Assembly (NCBI RefSeq): GCF_018687455.1 | Contig: NZ_CP061291.1 | Location: forward strand, 1,550,001-1,614,000 | Direction: 5' to 3' | Length of the DNA stretch: 64,000 nt | Source: Polynucleobacter sp. TSB-Sco08W16 | GTDB taxonomy: Bacteria; Pseudomonadota; Gammaproteobacteria; Burkholderiales; Burkholderiaceae | In this document: in pieces, positions 32,693 through 43,260 of the stretch | Numbering within the stretch: the stretch's first letter is position 1 | Layout of the letters: every line of letters starts with the position of its first letter | Position numbers and translations under genes: made by a program | Notes under the pieces: model-generated | Databases searched by the model: none | What the model was told of the DNA's origin: nothing | Seen by the model: the letters and a program-made list of their open reading frames with translations, nothing else

Positions 32693-35491
32693 TTAAATGC
32701 CCGATGGTGCCCTAAAGATGTCTTGCCAAAGCAGCAAAACATCATCTCGAGCCCTAAGCAGTTCAGACTCATCCTCCAAATGAATGCGCGTCTTTTCTGC
32801 GCCATCCAAACGTAAGCGGTGTTGATGCGCCCTTAATAAGCGATAAGCATCTCCAACCTTTTGAGCGGCAAGCGCTTGAATTAAGCCTGCTTCACCAGCA
32901 ATCCTCAAAAGAGCAATATTGCCAAGATTACCAATCAATTGTGGGTATTGATGTGCATAAGCCAAGACTAAAAATTGAACAATAAATTCAATATCAACCA
33001 TGCCGCCAGCATCATGCTTTAAATCAAAGCTCTCGCCCAGATTCGGATGGCCTTCATGTACCTTACGGCGCATCTCCAAAATTTCAGATCGCAATTGGTC
33101 AATATTGCGCTTCTGACTTAGTACTTCTGATCTGACAATATCAAACTGAGCGCCTACCGCAAGATTGCCAGCAGCAAAGCGGGCGCGCGTTAAGGCTTGA
33201 TGCTCCCAAACCCAAGCGGCGTTATCGCCTTGGCGCAATTGATACTTTCTAAATGCCTCTGCATTAGTAACCAAAAAGCCTGCTGATCCATTGGGGCGAA
33301 GTCTGGTGTCAACCTCAAACAAACTACCCGTTGCAGTAAAAGCAGTCAACCAATTAATCATGCGCTTCGCCAAGAGCGCATATATTTCTTGAGCAGCATG
33401 ATCGTTTTCATTGGCTTGATATAAAAACACCAAATCCAAATCAGAGGAGTAACCTAATTCCTTGCCACCCAACTTACCGTAGGCGATGATTGCAAAGGAT
33501 GGGGTAGTGTCAAACGGTAAGTCATATTTCTTAGCTACCGTAGGCCAGACTCGCTCAAAGGTAACCTGCAACATCAAATCAGCCAAAGCCGATAAGTGAT
33601 CACTCACCTTTTCAACAGAAAGGGCTTGCTCTACCCCGATTCCTAAATCAGCTAGCAGCGTAATAAAGGTCTCTGTATGGTGGGTGACCCTTAAGATATC
33701 CATGGCCTGCTCTGAGGCATCGCCCTCAGCCATGACATCGTCTAAACGCACATTTAGGTTGGCCCTTACTTCACGCCAATAATCCTCAGGGCGATCAATC
33801 AGCGCTCTCTCTGCATGAGAGTTCAATAAATAATCCAATAGATGAGGATGCAGCGTAAGGTATTGCGCGCCCCACTGTGATGCCTTTAACAAAGCCAGCA
33901 CATTAAATAAAGCTTTGGGGTACTCAGCCAATATCGATAAATAGGCACTACGTCGTGCAACTGCTTCCAGTAAGTCAAAAAAACGCAATAGGGTCTGATC
34001 TACTGTTGGCAAATGACTTTGATCTGCCATCAAAATATCAGCGGCACTACGCATTAAATTATCAAAAATTAAGCGGCTTTTTTCTGGCAGCTGCCTTGCT
34101 TTAGGGCTAGCAATCCAGGTCTGCCATCGAAGCAGAGATTGAGGAAAATACTTTTCATCTGGCATCCAATCCTGCGGTGCAAGGTCAAGCCTTTCCTCAT
34201 CGTCCAATAAAAATGCTTTTTCAAATAAACGTGCAACATTATTTTGGTGCCGCTCCAACTGGGCAAGAAAACTCGCATCATCTGTGAAGCCCATAGCTTC
34301 AGCTAAGCGCAGTCGAACAGCAGAATCATCAGGGAGGTAATGCGTTTGCTGATCATCCCAAACCTGAATACGGTGTTCAAGACGTCGTAGAAAAATATAG
34401 GCGTCACTGAGCGCTTCTACCTCTGGTAAAGGCATGATGCGACGCCGCCCAATCAGATTGAGCACTTCTAAACTTGGGCGCACTCTAAAACGAGGGTCGG
34501 TACCACCGCGCATCAACTGAACCATTTGCGCTAAAAACTCAATCTCCCGAATACCGCCACGTCCCAACTTAATATCATGGGAGCGGCCTTGATGACCAGC
34601 AGAACGCTTCTCCGCTTCACGCTGAATTTGCGCATGTAGATCACGAATAGAGGCGATAACACCGTAATCTAAATGCCGGCGATAGACAAATGGTCGAATG
34701 ATTTGGTCTAGAGATTTTTCACAATGGGCATAGTCATGCGATCCGGGTAATGGCGCAATAAGCCTGCCCTTAATCCAAGCGTAACGCTCCCACTCCCTAC
34801 CCTGTACGAGCAAGTACTCTTCGAGCATATCGAGACTGCAAACCAAAGGACCAGAATCACCATTGGGGCGCAAACGCATATCCACCCTAAACACAAACCC
34901 ATTGGCATCATGCTCAGATAGCATTTTGATTAAACGCTGACCCATGCGTGTAAACCACTCATGATTCGATAAGGTTTTGGGACCTCCTCGCGTTTCACCC
35001 TCATGCTCATAGAGAAATATCAAATCTATATCGGAAGACAGGTTCAACTCAAAACCACCTAGCTTCCCCATGCCAACTACCATGAGTGGCATTTCAGTAT
35101 TGCTTGAGCTACTCCAAGGTAATCCAAAGCGACTTTGCAAATCTCTGCGGATAAATGCAATAGAGTCCGTGGTAGCCAGTTGCGCAAAGTGACTAAGACT
35201 ATGAGTAACCTCTTCCAGACTGGCCATGCCGTTTAGATCACGAAAGGCCAGCCATAGCATTAGACGCTGACGAGCCAAGCGCAAATCAGACATAAATTGC
35301 GCCTCATCATGCCCCTCGCTCAAGACATCAATCCGGCAGGGATCAAGAAGGCCCTTAATCCCAGCTAAATCAATTTTTTGCTGCCCATGGGATCTGAGCC
35401 AATCAAGCCATTCCGGCTTGGCATGAAGCCAACGCCTTGCATAATTGGAGTGTCGCTCTAAAAACTCGATTTGCCTTGAAAATTCATCCAT
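32693..35491 (-). CDS. glnE: Bifunctional glutamine synthetase adenylyltransferase / adenylyl-removing enzyme
   Basis: Adenylylates and deadenylylates glutamine synthetase in response to PII and glutamine. 932 residues with two nucleotidyltransferase domains, each preceded by GMGKLGG or AYGKLGG and carrying the Asp pair SSDIDLIFLY (N-terminal half) and SSDLDLVFLY (C-terminal half). The order of half-domains is as in E. coli GlnE. The protein is complete. It is divergent from the yhdP-like gene (78 nt). glnA is not in the window. Confidence 0.95.
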   Translation of the reverse strand: MDEFSRQIEFLERHSNYARRWLHAKPEWLDWLRSHGQQKIDLAGIKGLLDPCRIDVLSEGHDEAQFMSDLRLARQRLMLWLAFRDLNGMASLEEVTHSLSHFAQLATTDSIAFIRRDLQSRFGLPWSSSSNTEMPLMVVGMGKLGGFELNLSSDIDLIFLYEHEGETRGGPKTLSNHEWFTRMGQRLIKMLSEHDANGFVFRVDMRLRPNGDSGPLVCSLDMLEEYLLVQGREWERYAWIKGRLIAPLPGSHDYAHCEKSLDQIIRPFVYRRHLDYGVIASIRDLHAQIQREAEKRSAGHQGRSHDIKLGRGGIREIEFLAQMVQLMRGGTDPRFRVRPSLEVLNLIGRRRIMPLPEVEALSDAYIFLRRLEHRIQVWDDQQTHYLPDDSAVRLRLAEAMGFTDDASFLAQLERHQNNVARLFEKAFLLDDEERLDLAPQDWMPDEKYFPQSLLRWQTWIASPKARQLPEKSRLIFDNLMRSAADILMADQSHLPTVDQTLLRFFDLLEAVARRSAYLSILAEYPKALFNVLALLKASQWGAQYLTLHPHLLDYLLNSHAERALIDRPEDYWREVRANLNVRLDDVMAEGDASEQAMDILRVTHHTETFITLLADLGIGVEQALSVEKVSDHLSALADLMLQVTFERVWPTVAKKYDLPFDTTPSFAIIAYGKLGGKELGYSSDLDLVFLYQANENDHAAQEIYALLAKRMINWLTAFTATGSLFEVDTRLRPNGSAGFLVTNAEAFRKYQLRQGDNAAWVWEHQALTRARFAAGNLAVGAQFDIVRSEVLSQKRNIDQLRSEILEMRRKVHEGHPNLGESFDLKHDAGGMVDIEFIVQFLVLAYAHQYPQLIGNLGNIALLRIAGEAGLIQALAAQKVGDAYRLLRAHQHRLRLDGAEKTRIHLEDESELLRARDDVLLLWQDIFRAPSGI

Positions 35492-35569
35492 CCCCCCATC
35501 TTAATCCCGACTAAAAGTCGATCAAGAGATGATTGCCGATCGTACAGAGCCTGACGGATAATAGAGGTC

Positions 35570-38500
35570 ATGCTGCAAAACATCATTCCACCTCGCCTTA
35601 AGAGCGTGCTTGCAAAACGTCCTCCAGGTTTGGGTAGGAATTGGCGTAAGCGCGCCCTGATTTTGGGTGGAGTTGTGTTGGCGCTCTTTGTCATTGGGCA
35701 TCTTGGGGTGCGATATGTGCTTTGGCCCCAAATTCAAAAATCTAAGGCATCCGTTGAAAAACTCATCAGCACCCGCACAGGAATAGATGTCACGATTGAT
35801 GATCTGAAGGTTTCTTGGACGGGCATTAGGCCAGCATTTGAAATGAATGGTTTGCGTTTTAACAGTCCCAACAAAACGAAAGCCCTGCTCTCCATAGAAA
35901 AGATATATGGCGAACTCAGCTGGAACTCTTTCTATCACTTAGCTCCTTATTTCCATGAGATTCATTTCGAAGGCGCAGAAATTTATGCGCAACGCAATAC
36001 TAAGGGTGCCATCTCAGTAGCAGGCATTCCTCTGGACGGTAACTCAAGCGATTACTCTGCTGAAAATTGGTTGTTTGCACAGGACAGTATTGAGGCAAAA
36101 AAGGTTAAACTTTTTTGGAATGATCAGCAGAATAAGAAAGCCATTACATCGATTGAGGTGCTCAATTTAGACCTCACCAATGGCATTCGTAGACATGATG
36201 GCTCGCTCATCGCCATTACCCCATGGACAAAAGGACCAACTGAAGTCAAAGTAAACTTTGTCCCACACTTAGGTGGGCAAGCAGGAAACTGGCGTGACTG
36301 GATTGGTACGATCTCGTGGAATTTAGCGGACCTAGACCTAAATCAAGTATCCAAAGAGTTCAATCTTGGCATTCATACACTTGAAGGTGTGTTGAGCTCG
36401 AATGGCAATCTCAAAATTGATAATGCCCAGCCTGATGGTGGTGAATTTTATGTTGCAGTCGATAACCTGGTTGTTCAATCCGCAAAAAGTGAAGATGCAA
36501 TTGCACTAGGTAGGCTCGAAGCTAATCTCGTACAAGAAACAAATGATGGCTTGATCGCAATCTCAACGAAAACATTTGCTTGGCGCGATATGGACAGCCC
36601 AAAATCTGCGCCACTGGAAAAATTAAGTCCGATGACCTTTCGCTGGCGCCCTCCCGCAGCTGATGGAGAGATTAAAGAATTCGGATTTTCTTCACCCAAG
36701 ATTTCAATAGATGATGCAACCTTATTTGCACTGAACCTACCGCTCTCTAAAAAAGTGCATCAATGGATCAAGGCTGCTCAAGCTGAGGGCGATTTGGAGA
36801 ATGTTGATATCCACTGGTCAGAAAGTAAATCCGCTCTTTCAGCCCTGAATATTCCTGGAGGATGGTTCAAGTCCAATAAACTGGATTTCACAGTGAGCGC
36901 CAAACTGATTAATTTGAGCTTTATTGGCGTCAATAAGTCGATGCCCTCGGTATCGAATCTGTCCGGCTTTATTTCCAGCAGCCAAAGTGAGGGAAGCTTC
37001 TCCCTCAACTCCAAAGACCTTGGATTAGAAATTAATGACTTCCTCGAAGATCCGAAGATTCAACTTGACCGTGCAAGCGGGCAGATTAGCTGGGCCAAAA
37101 AAAGAGGGCGCTGGGTCGTTAACACCAACAAACTCTCCCTAAGTAATCCTGAAATCAATACCAATTTGAGTCTTAACTACATTATTGGTACACCGAAAGA
37201 GGCTGACTTTATGGCCTTAGATATGCAGTTCCTACATGCCAATGCAAAAACAGCATATCGCTATTTACCTGTTGGTATGGGCAAAGATGCGAGAGTGTAT
37301 TTAAGCAAGGCGTTTAATGCTGGCACTATTCAAAATGGCACTCTGCATATCAAAGGAGATCCCAATCAAGTACCGTTCCCTGATAAACAACAAGGTGAGT
37401 TCAGCTTAAATCTTCCAATCTCTAGCGCAGCGTTTACTCCAGTACCGCTCTTACCAAGCAATCAAGGAACCTGGTCCACCTTTACCAATGTAAATGGCAC
37501 TGTCGCCATGAGCAATTCTAGTTTTGCAGTAGATATTCCGACCGCAAGCTACAAGCAGGTGGCGCTGAGCGGCTTTCATGCAGAAATTCCCAATGTCAGC
37601 GCTAATCAATTAACGCTATCCGTAACTGGCAAGGCCCAAGGCCAGGCACCAGAACTACTGGAGTATTTTTATGCTTCACCAAGCGGAAAAAAACAAGACA
37701 AGATTGCGCAAAGCCTACGTGTTACTGGGCCCATTGATCTGGGCATTGGTTTAAAAGTTCCCCTATCTGGATCCGCCGATACCAATATTGATCTGAAATT
37801 AACGCTCCCGGGTAACCGTGCTGAATGGGGTGACTTCCCTCCATTTGAAAATCTCAAAGGAAACATCCGCATTACCGAAAGTAACCCAGAGTTCGAAGAT
37901 GTTTCTGCAAATTTCCTGGGTGGTTCGGTCAAAATTTCTAGCAATGACAAAAATAGCAATAAACAAAATTTCAATATCGCCGGGGACATCCAGGCTAGCT
38001 TTCTAAAGGCCTATCTTGCCAACTCCTCACGTTCACAGCCAAATGCCATGCTCAATGCTATGAATGGCACCATCAAATACGATGGCACCATTAGCTTTAA
38101 TAAGCTTGGCAGCGATTCAAACCTTCGCTTTGATCTTCGGGATTGGTCTATCAACGCCCCAGCACCAGTTAAGAAATTAGCAGGCGCCGCAATGACAGGC
38201 GAAGTAAATATAAAAACATTTTCTAGCGAAAAAAATAATGCTAATCGCGCAAGTTGGTCTGGCAAGATTGGTGAACTTTATTCCACACAAGGAGTCCTGA
38301 GCCGCGATGATGAATTGCGCTATAGCCTTGGAATCGGCGCCCCACCTAATTTGCCACAGCAAGGCTTCAACCTCAATTTAGTAAGCAGTGAACTCAACCT
38401 AGATGCTTGGCGAGATTTTTTGGGAGCTAAATCACCTTCACGCACACAAGAAGCTGAATCCAATACTGGAAACATTCAAATCACAGCGCAGGTTAAGAAG

Positions 38501-39688
38501 CTCACTTTATTTGATCGACTGTGGCAGGACGTGAACCTATCAGCAAATAACAAAAAAAATGTTTGGGATGTAATGCTTGGATCTCTCCAGGCATCCGGCC
38601 AATTTCAATACCAAGCGGCTAATAAAAACAACGCAAGTGGCCTGATCAGTGGACGCCTTACTAAACTCAAAATTCCGGATGTTATTGCAAACCTACCCAC
38701 AAAACCAGGCTCATCAAACCAAGCAACATTTACCCCCGACTCTATTCCGAGCTTAGATATCTCCATTGACGATCTGAGCTGGAGTAAGGCGCGACTTGGC
38801 CAGATCAAAATTAAAACCAGAACCAGCGATAACACGCTAAAAATTGATTCGATACAGACTGATAATCCTCAAGGTTCCAGCCAAATTAATGGTCAGTGGA
38901 ATGGGGGCACTAAGAATGAAGCCGAACACAGTACTCTGAACATCGATATGGATGTCAAAGATGCCGGTCAGATCATTGCACATTGGACATCACAAAAATC
39001 CATTGAGGGTGGACACGGCAAAGTTAGTGCCAATGTGGAATGGGATGGCTCACCATTTAATCCGCAATATGAAACCCTCTCCGGCAAGGCAAGCCTTAAT
39101 CTTGAAAAAGGAAGGCTGTTGGAAGTCAATACTAGCAGCGCAAAAATATTAGACGTACTGAGTCTGCAAAGCTTATTTAGATTTGCCACTCTAGATATCC
39201 AAGGTGGCCTTGGCAATATCGTTACTAAGGGCACACCTTTTAATTCGATTACAAGCAACTTTGATATTAGTAACGGTGTTGCACAAGCCAAACAATTCAA
39301 TATGAATTTAGATCAAGCGCGTGTTGCAATGACTGGGCAAATCAATCTTTCAAAGCAAACACAGGATTTGCGCATCACTATTTTTCCGACAATTGATGCG
39401 ACTGCAGGATCGCTTGCTGCATTTGCAATCAACCCCATCGTGGGTCTGGGTGCCCTAGTTGGTCAGTACCTCCTTACGAGTCAGATTAACCGTAGCTTTC
39501 AATCCGATTATTTAGTGCAGGGCTCATGGGATAACCCAGAGGTCATTCCATTGGATCAAAAAGGTCAACCGATTGATACTCAAACTTTTGACTCCATTCG
39601 AAAAAAAGAGCTGCTCATGGAGCAAAGTAAGCCCAGCTCTAATAGCACCCCAAACAATTCGGGTAGCGACGCACAAACCACCAACTAG
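35570..39688 (+). CDS. YhdP family protein (AsmA-like, TIGR02099)
   Basis: A very large envelope protein of 1372 residues, anchored by one N-terminal membrane helix (ALILGGVVLALFVIGHLGV, about 30-50), with the rest in the periplasm. The repeating beta-rich AsmA-like pattern and the C-terminal region (ATLDIQGGLGNIV, GLGALVGQYLLTSQIN, LVQGSWDNPEV) match the YhdP group. In E. coli YhdP, TamB and YdbH are needed to move phospholipids to the outer membrane, probably as long hydrophobic bridges. The tail is low-complexity (SNSTPNNSGS). It heads the run to aroG. Confidence 0.88.
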   Translation: MLQNIIPPRLKSVLAKRPPGLGRNWRKRALILGGVVLALFVIGHLGVRYVLWPQIQKSKASVEKLISTRTGIDVTIDDLKVSWTGIRPAFEMNGLRFNSPNKTKALLSIEKIYGELSWNSFYHLAPYFHEIHFEGAEIYAQRNTKGAISVAGIPLDGNSSDYSAENWLFAQDSIEAKKVKLFWNDQQNKKAITSIEVLNLDLTNGIRRHDGSLIAITPWTKGPTEVKVNFVPHLGGQAGNWRDWIGTISWNLADLDLNQVSKEFNLGIHTLEGVLSSNGNLKIDNAQPDGGEFYVAVDNLVVQSAKSEDAIALGRLEANLVQETNDGLIAISTKTFAWRDMDSPKSAPLEKLSPMTFRWRPPAADGEIKEFGFSSPKISIDDATLFALNLPLSKKVHQWIKAAQAEGDLENVDIHWSESKSALSALNIPGGWFKSNKLDFTVSAKLINLSFIGVNKSMPSVSNLSGFISSSQSEGSFSLNSKDLGLEINDFLEDPKIQLDRASGQISWAKKRGRWVVNTNKLSLSNPEINTNLSLNYIIGTPKEADFMALDMQFLHANAKTAYRYLPVGMGKDARVYLSKAFNAGTIQNGTLHIKGDPNQVPFPDKQQGEFSLNLPISSAAFTPVPLLPSNQGTWSTFTNVNGTVAMSNSSFAVDIPTASYKQVALSGFHAEIPNVSANQLTLSVTGKAQGQAPELLEYFYASPSGKKQDKIAQSLRVTGPIDLGIGLKVPLSGSADTNIDLKLTLPGNRAEWGDFPPFENLKGNIRITESNPEFEDVSANFLGGSVKISSNDKNSNKQNFNIAGDIQASFLKAYLANSSRSQPNAMLNAMNGTIKYDGTISFNKLGSDSNLRFDLRDWSINAPAPVKKLAGAAMTGEVNIKTFSSEKNNANRASWSGKIGELYSTQGVLSRDDELRYSLGIGAPPNLPQQGFNLNLVSSELNLDAWRDFLGAKSPSRTQEAESNTGNIQITAQVKKLTLFDRLWQDVNLSANNKKNVWDVMLGSLQASGQFQYQAANKNNASGLISGRLTKLKIPDVIANLPTKPGSSNQATFTPDSIPSLDISIDDLSWSKARLGQIKIKTRTSDNTLKIDSIQTDNPQGSSQINGQWNGGTKNEAEHSTLNIDMDVKDAGQIIAHWTSQKSIEGGHGKVSANVEWDGSPFNPQYETLSGKASLNLEKGRLLEVNTSSAKILDVLSLQSLFRFATLDIQGGLGNIVTKGTPFNSITSNFDISNGVAQAKQFNMNLDQARVAMTGQINLSKQTQDLRITIFPTIDATAGSLAAFAINPIVGLGALVGQYLLTSQINRSFQSDYLVQGSWDNPEVIPLDQKGQPIDTQTFDSIRKKELLMEQSKPSSNSTPNNSGSDAQTTN

Positions 39689-39694
39689 ATTGAG

Positions 39695-40528
39695 ATGAGT
39701 AAACCTATGAACTCGGCAGAACTGAAAATAGCCTCTATTCAGATGGTTTCCAGTCCAGACATTCAGGAAAATCTCAATACGGCTAGGAGACTCATTGACG
39801 CTTCGGCCAAAGATGGGGCTCAATTGGTAGTGCTTCCGGAATATTTTTGCTTAATGGGGCTAAAGGATACTGACAAAGTTGCTGCTCGCGAAGCACTTGG
39901 TAGCGGTCCAATTCAAGAACAGCTAGCAAGTTTTGCTGAAGATAATCAGATTTATTTGGTGGCTGGCACTATTCCACTAGAAACAAAAGATCCAGGCAAG
40001 GTGCTAAATACCATGCTGAGCTACGATCCCAGCGGCAAACAAATTGGGCGTTACGACAAGATTCATCTTTTTGGCTTTCAAACCAAAGCAGAGCGCTATC
40101 AAGAGTCTGAGACCATTGAAGCGGGCAATGCTCCCCAACTTCTCAAAATCCATCACAACAATGAAGACTGGACTTTTGGTCTGAGCATTTGTTATGACCT
40201 CCGTTTTCCAGAACTGTATCGTGCGATGGGTCCAGTGGATTGCCATATTATTCCAGCGGCGTTTACTTACACAACAGGCAAAGCCCACTGGGAAATTTTG
40301 CTACGTGCTCGTGCCATTGAAAATCAATGCTACGTCTTATCCTCGGCACAAGGGGGCATACATCCCAATCAACGCCGCACTTGGGGCCACAGCATGCTGA
40401 TTGACCCTTGGGGGGCGATATTGGCAGACCTCCCTGAGGGGGAAGGCTTTATCTCAGGGACTTTAAGCAAAGATAAATTAAACGAGGTACGCTCTCAGTT
40501 ACCTGCACTTGCACACCGCAAGCTTTAA
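39695..40528 (+). CDS. Carbon-nitrogen hydrolase (nitrilase superfamily, Nit1/Nit2-like)
   Basis: A 277-residue amidase of the nitrilase superfamily. The Glu-Lys-Cys triad is visible: VLPEYF, RYDKIHLFGF and SICYDLRFPELY. The sequence around the cysteine and the RAIENQCYVLSSAQGG stretch fit the group that includes deaminated-glutathione amidase and omega-amidase; I cannot pick the substrate. It starts 6 nt after the yhdP-like gene and its TAA shares a base with the tldD ATG (TAATG), so translation is coupled. Confidence 0.87.
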   Translation: MSKPMNSAELKIASIQMVSSPDIQENLNTARRLIDASAKDGAQLVVLPEYFCLMGLKDTDKVAAREALGSGPIQEQLASFAEDNQIYLVAGTIPLETKDPGKVLNTMLSYDPSGKQIGRYDKIHLFGFQTKAERYQESETIEAGNAPQLLKIHHNNEDWTFGLSICYDLRFPELYRAMGPVDCHIIPAAFTYTTGKAHWEILLRARAIENQCYVLSSAQGGIHPNQRRTWGHSMLIDPWGAILADLPEGEGFISGTLSKDKLNEVRSQLPALAHRKL

Positions 40529-42039
40529 TGAAAGATTTGCCGAATCACATGAATGCACCAGAAGCACTATTTCCTGCCAATTTGACAAAAGCCAAAAAGC
40601 AAGCAGACCTCATTAAATTAGCCAAGTCCATCTTGCTTGAACCAACCGGACTATCCGAGCAAGATTTACACCGCACTTTTGGCAATATGTTTACGCATCG
40701 CTTGGATGATGCTGATTTATATTTTCAACATACTCGCAGCGAAAGCTGGAGCCTTGAAGAAGGTATTGTGAAATCTGGCAGCTTCAATATTGACCAAGGC
40801 GTTGGGGTGCGGGCCATTTATGGTGATAAAACGGCATTTGCTTACTCAGATGAAATTAATCTAGAGGCTTTAAATAAAGCAGCAAAAGCAACTCGTGTGA
40901 TCGGCCCCGAAGGTGGCAAGAGAGCAGTAGCCAGCAAGCTATTTAACCCGCTATCTAACAAGCTGTACTCTGATCTCAATCCTCTAGACTCATTACAGCC
41001 AAATGAAAAAATTGCTCTACTAGAAAGCATTGAGCGTCGCGCAAAAGCACGAGACCCTCGCATCATTCAAGTCATGGCTAGTCTTGCTGGTGAGTTTGAT
41101 GTTGTTTTAGTAGCAAGAGCAGATGGTCTTCTTGCGGCAGATATTCGCCCCCTCGTTCGCGTCTCAGTTCACGTGATTGCCGAACAAAATGGTCGCCGTG
41201 AATCTGGCTCCTCTGGTGGTGGCGCACGTCACGACTACCTTTACTTTGATACTGAGTTAATTAATCGCTATGTTGATGAAGCTGTAGATGGAGCTTTAGT
41301 TAATCTTGGATCACGACCAGCACCCGCAGGCCCAATGACCGTAGTCATGGGTCCAGGTTGGCCAGGCGTGCTTTTACATGAAGCAGTAGGACATGGTCTT
41401 GAGGGTGACTTCAATCGAAAGGGATCTTCTGCTTTTGCTGGTTGCATCGGCCAACGTGTTGCCGCTAAAGGTGTCACTGTAGTTGATGATGGCACATTGT
41501 CTGGACGTAGAGGCTCGCTCAATATTGATGACGAAGGCACGCCTACACAGTGCACTACCTTGATTGAAGATGGAATCTTGAAGGGCTATATTCAAGATAG
41601 CCTGAATGCACGTCTGATGAAGATGCCACTCACAGGCAATGGACGCCGTGAGAGTTTTGCTTCCTTACCAATGCCCCGCATGACAAATACTTATATGCTG
41701 GCCGGCAAAGACAATCCCCAAGAAATTGTGGCAAGCATTAAACGAGGTCTATATGCGGTCAATTTTGGCGGCGGCCAAGTGGATATCACTAGCGGCAAAT
41801 TTGTCTTTTCTGCCTCCGAAGCCTATTGGGTAGAAAACGGAAAAATTCAATACCCCGTCAAAGGCGCCACGATTATCGGTAGCGGTCCAGAGTCCTTAAA
41901 ACAGGTCTCCATGATCGGTAACGACCTTAAATTAGACGGCGGAATTGGGGTTTGCGGCAAAGAAGGCCAAAGTGTACCGGTAGGGGTTGGACAGCCTACT
42001 TTAAGGATTGATAGCCTGACTGTTGGCGGAACAGCCTAA
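40528..42039 (+). CDS. tldD: Metalloprotease TldD
   Basis: One half of the TldD/TldE (PmbA) protease, which in E. coli matures microcin B17 and affects the CcdA antitoxin. 503 residues. The zinc motif HEAVGHGLEGD (HExxxH type) is near residue 285, followed by GRRGSLNIDDEGTP and the conserved RESFASLPMPRMTNTY. The ATG at 40528 overlaps the previous stop; the ATG at 40549 is an alternative. The partner gene tldE/pmbA is not in this window. Confidence 0.94.
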   Translation: MKDLPNHMNAPEALFPANLTKAKKQADLIKLAKSILLEPTGLSEQDLHRTFGNMFTHRLDDADLYFQHTRSESWSLEEGIVKSGSFNIDQGVGVRAIYGDKTAFAYSDEINLEALNKAAKATRVIGPEGGKRAVASKLFNPLSNKLYSDLNPLDSLQPNEKIALLESIERRAKARDPRIIQVMASLAGEFDVVLVARADGLLAADIRPLVRVSVHVIAEQNGRRESGSSGGGARHDYLYFDTELINRYVDEAVDGALVNLGSRPAPAGPMTVVMGPGWPGVLLHEAVGHGLEGDFNRKGSSAFAGCIGQRVAAKGVTVVDDGTLSGRRGSLNIDDEGTPTQCTTLIEDGILKGYIQDSLNARLMKMPLTGNGRRESFASLPMPRMTNTYMLAGKDNPQEIVASIKRGLYAVNFGGGQVDITSGKFVFSASEAYWVENGKIQYPVKGATIIGSGPESLKQVSMIGNDLKLDGGIGVCGKEGQSVPVGVGQPTLRIDSLTVGGTA

Positions 42040-42069
42040 GACGGCTTAATTACGGCTTAAAATAGCCGT

Positions 42070-43194
42070 ATGAGCCAACAAAATACTAATCCCGCTAATT
42101 GGTACTCCGCCGTTGATAAAACGTCTGATACCGACGATCAACGCATTGATAACATTACTGTTCTGCCACCGCCAGAGCATTTGATTCGGTTTTTTCCAAT
42201 CTCTGGAACACCGACAGAATCGCTCATCAGTAAAACTCGCCAAAAAATTCGCGACATTATTCATGGCAAGGATGACCGCTTACTCGTCATCATTGGACCT
42301 TGCTCGATTCATGACCCCAAAGCTGCATTGGAATACTGCCAACGTCTTTTAGCAGAGCGTACCCGCTTTGCAGGTGAACTCGAAATCGTGATGCGTGTCT
42401 ACTTTGAGAAACCACGCACTACGGTTGGCTGGAAAGGGTTGATTAACGATCCTTACCTCGATGAGTCCTACCGTATTGAAGAAGGCCTGCGTCTGGCTCG
42501 TCAAGTCCTCATGGAAATTAATCGCCTTGGTATGCCAGCGGGCAGTGAATTCTTGGACGTCATTTCTCCGCAATACATTGCTGACCTCATTTCTTGGGGT
42601 GCTATTGGTGCACGCACAACCGAAAGTCAAGTTCATCGTGAACTCGCTTCTGGTTTATCTGCACCGATTGGATTCAAGAATGGTACCGATGGGAATATCA
42701 AAATTGCAACCGATGCTATTCAGGCTGCGGGTCGTCCACACCACTTTTTATCTGTTCATAAAAATGGTCAAGTATCGGTTGTTGAAACTAAGGGCAATAA
42801 AGACTGTCACGTTATTTTGCGCGGCGGTAAAGAGCCAAATTACGAGGCTCAGTTTGTTCAAGCAGCCTGCGCTGAGCTAGAAGCCTCCAAGCTTCCAGGC
42901 AGTTTGATGGTTGATTTGTCACATGCCAATTCAAGTAAAAAACATGAGCGCCAAATCATTGTGGCTGATGATGTTGCTCAGCAAATTGAGTCCGGTTCAC
43001 ATCAGATTTTCGGTGTCATGGTAGAGAGCCATCTAAATGACGGCGCTCAAAAGTTCACGCCTGGTAAAGATGATCCAAGCAAGCTCGAATACGGCAAGAG
43101 CATTACCGATGCCTGTATTAATTGGGATGATTCTGTTCAAGTGCTCGAACGACTTGCGGCTGCAGTCAAGAAACGCAGAAGCCAGAAAAAGTGA
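42070..43194 (+). CDS. aroG: 3-deoxy-7-phosphoheptulonate synthase (DAHP synthase, class I)
   Basis: First step of the shikimate pathway, condensing phosphoenolpyruvate and erythrose 4-phosphate. 374 residues with the class I AroF/G/H pattern: LLVIIGPCSIHDP, MRVYFEKPRTTVGWKG, NDP, GARTTESQVHRELASG, and the metal site DLSHANSSKKH. Which aromatic amino acid inhibits it cannot be read safely. The N-terminus is about 20 residues longer than E. coli AroG. It follows tldD by 30 nt and is closed by a strong terminator that overlaps the next gene on the other strand. Confidence 0.93.
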   Translation: MSQQNTNPANWYSAVDKTSDTDDQRIDNITVLPPPEHLIRFFPISGTPTESLISKTRQKIRDIIHGKDDRLLVIIGPCSIHDPKAALEYCQRLLAERTRFAGELEIVMRVYFEKPRTTVGWKGLINDPYLDESYRIEEGLRLARQVLMEINRLGMPAGSEFLDVISPQYIADLISWGAIGARTTESQVHRELASGLSAPIGFKNGTDGNIKIATDAIQAAGRPHHFLSVHKNGQVSVVETKGNKDCHVILRGGKEPNYEAQFVQAACAELEASKLPGSLMVDLSHANSSKKHERQIIVADDVAQQIESGSHQIFGVMVESHLNDGAQKFTPGKDDPSKLEYGKSITDACINWDDSVQVLERLAAAVKKRRSQKK

Positions 43195-43229
43195 TGTGCT
43201 GTTGCTAAATTAAATTAGCCATCCTACTG

Positions 43230-43260
43230 AAAGAGACTAATTTATTTAGTCTCTTTTTTT
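43230..43260 (+). terminator. Rho-independent terminator of aroG
   Basis: An 11-bp stem (43230-43240 with 43246-43256, loop 5 nt) with a T-tract to 43260. The right arm and T-tract are also the last codons of the cobalamin adenosyltransferase gene, whose stop (43242-43244) is in the loop. Confidence 0.92.

Noticed and set aside
36475..38265. Several long antisense frames inside the yhdP-like gene
   Set aside because: They show no family features or ribosome sites and run opposite to a clearly conserved long protein.
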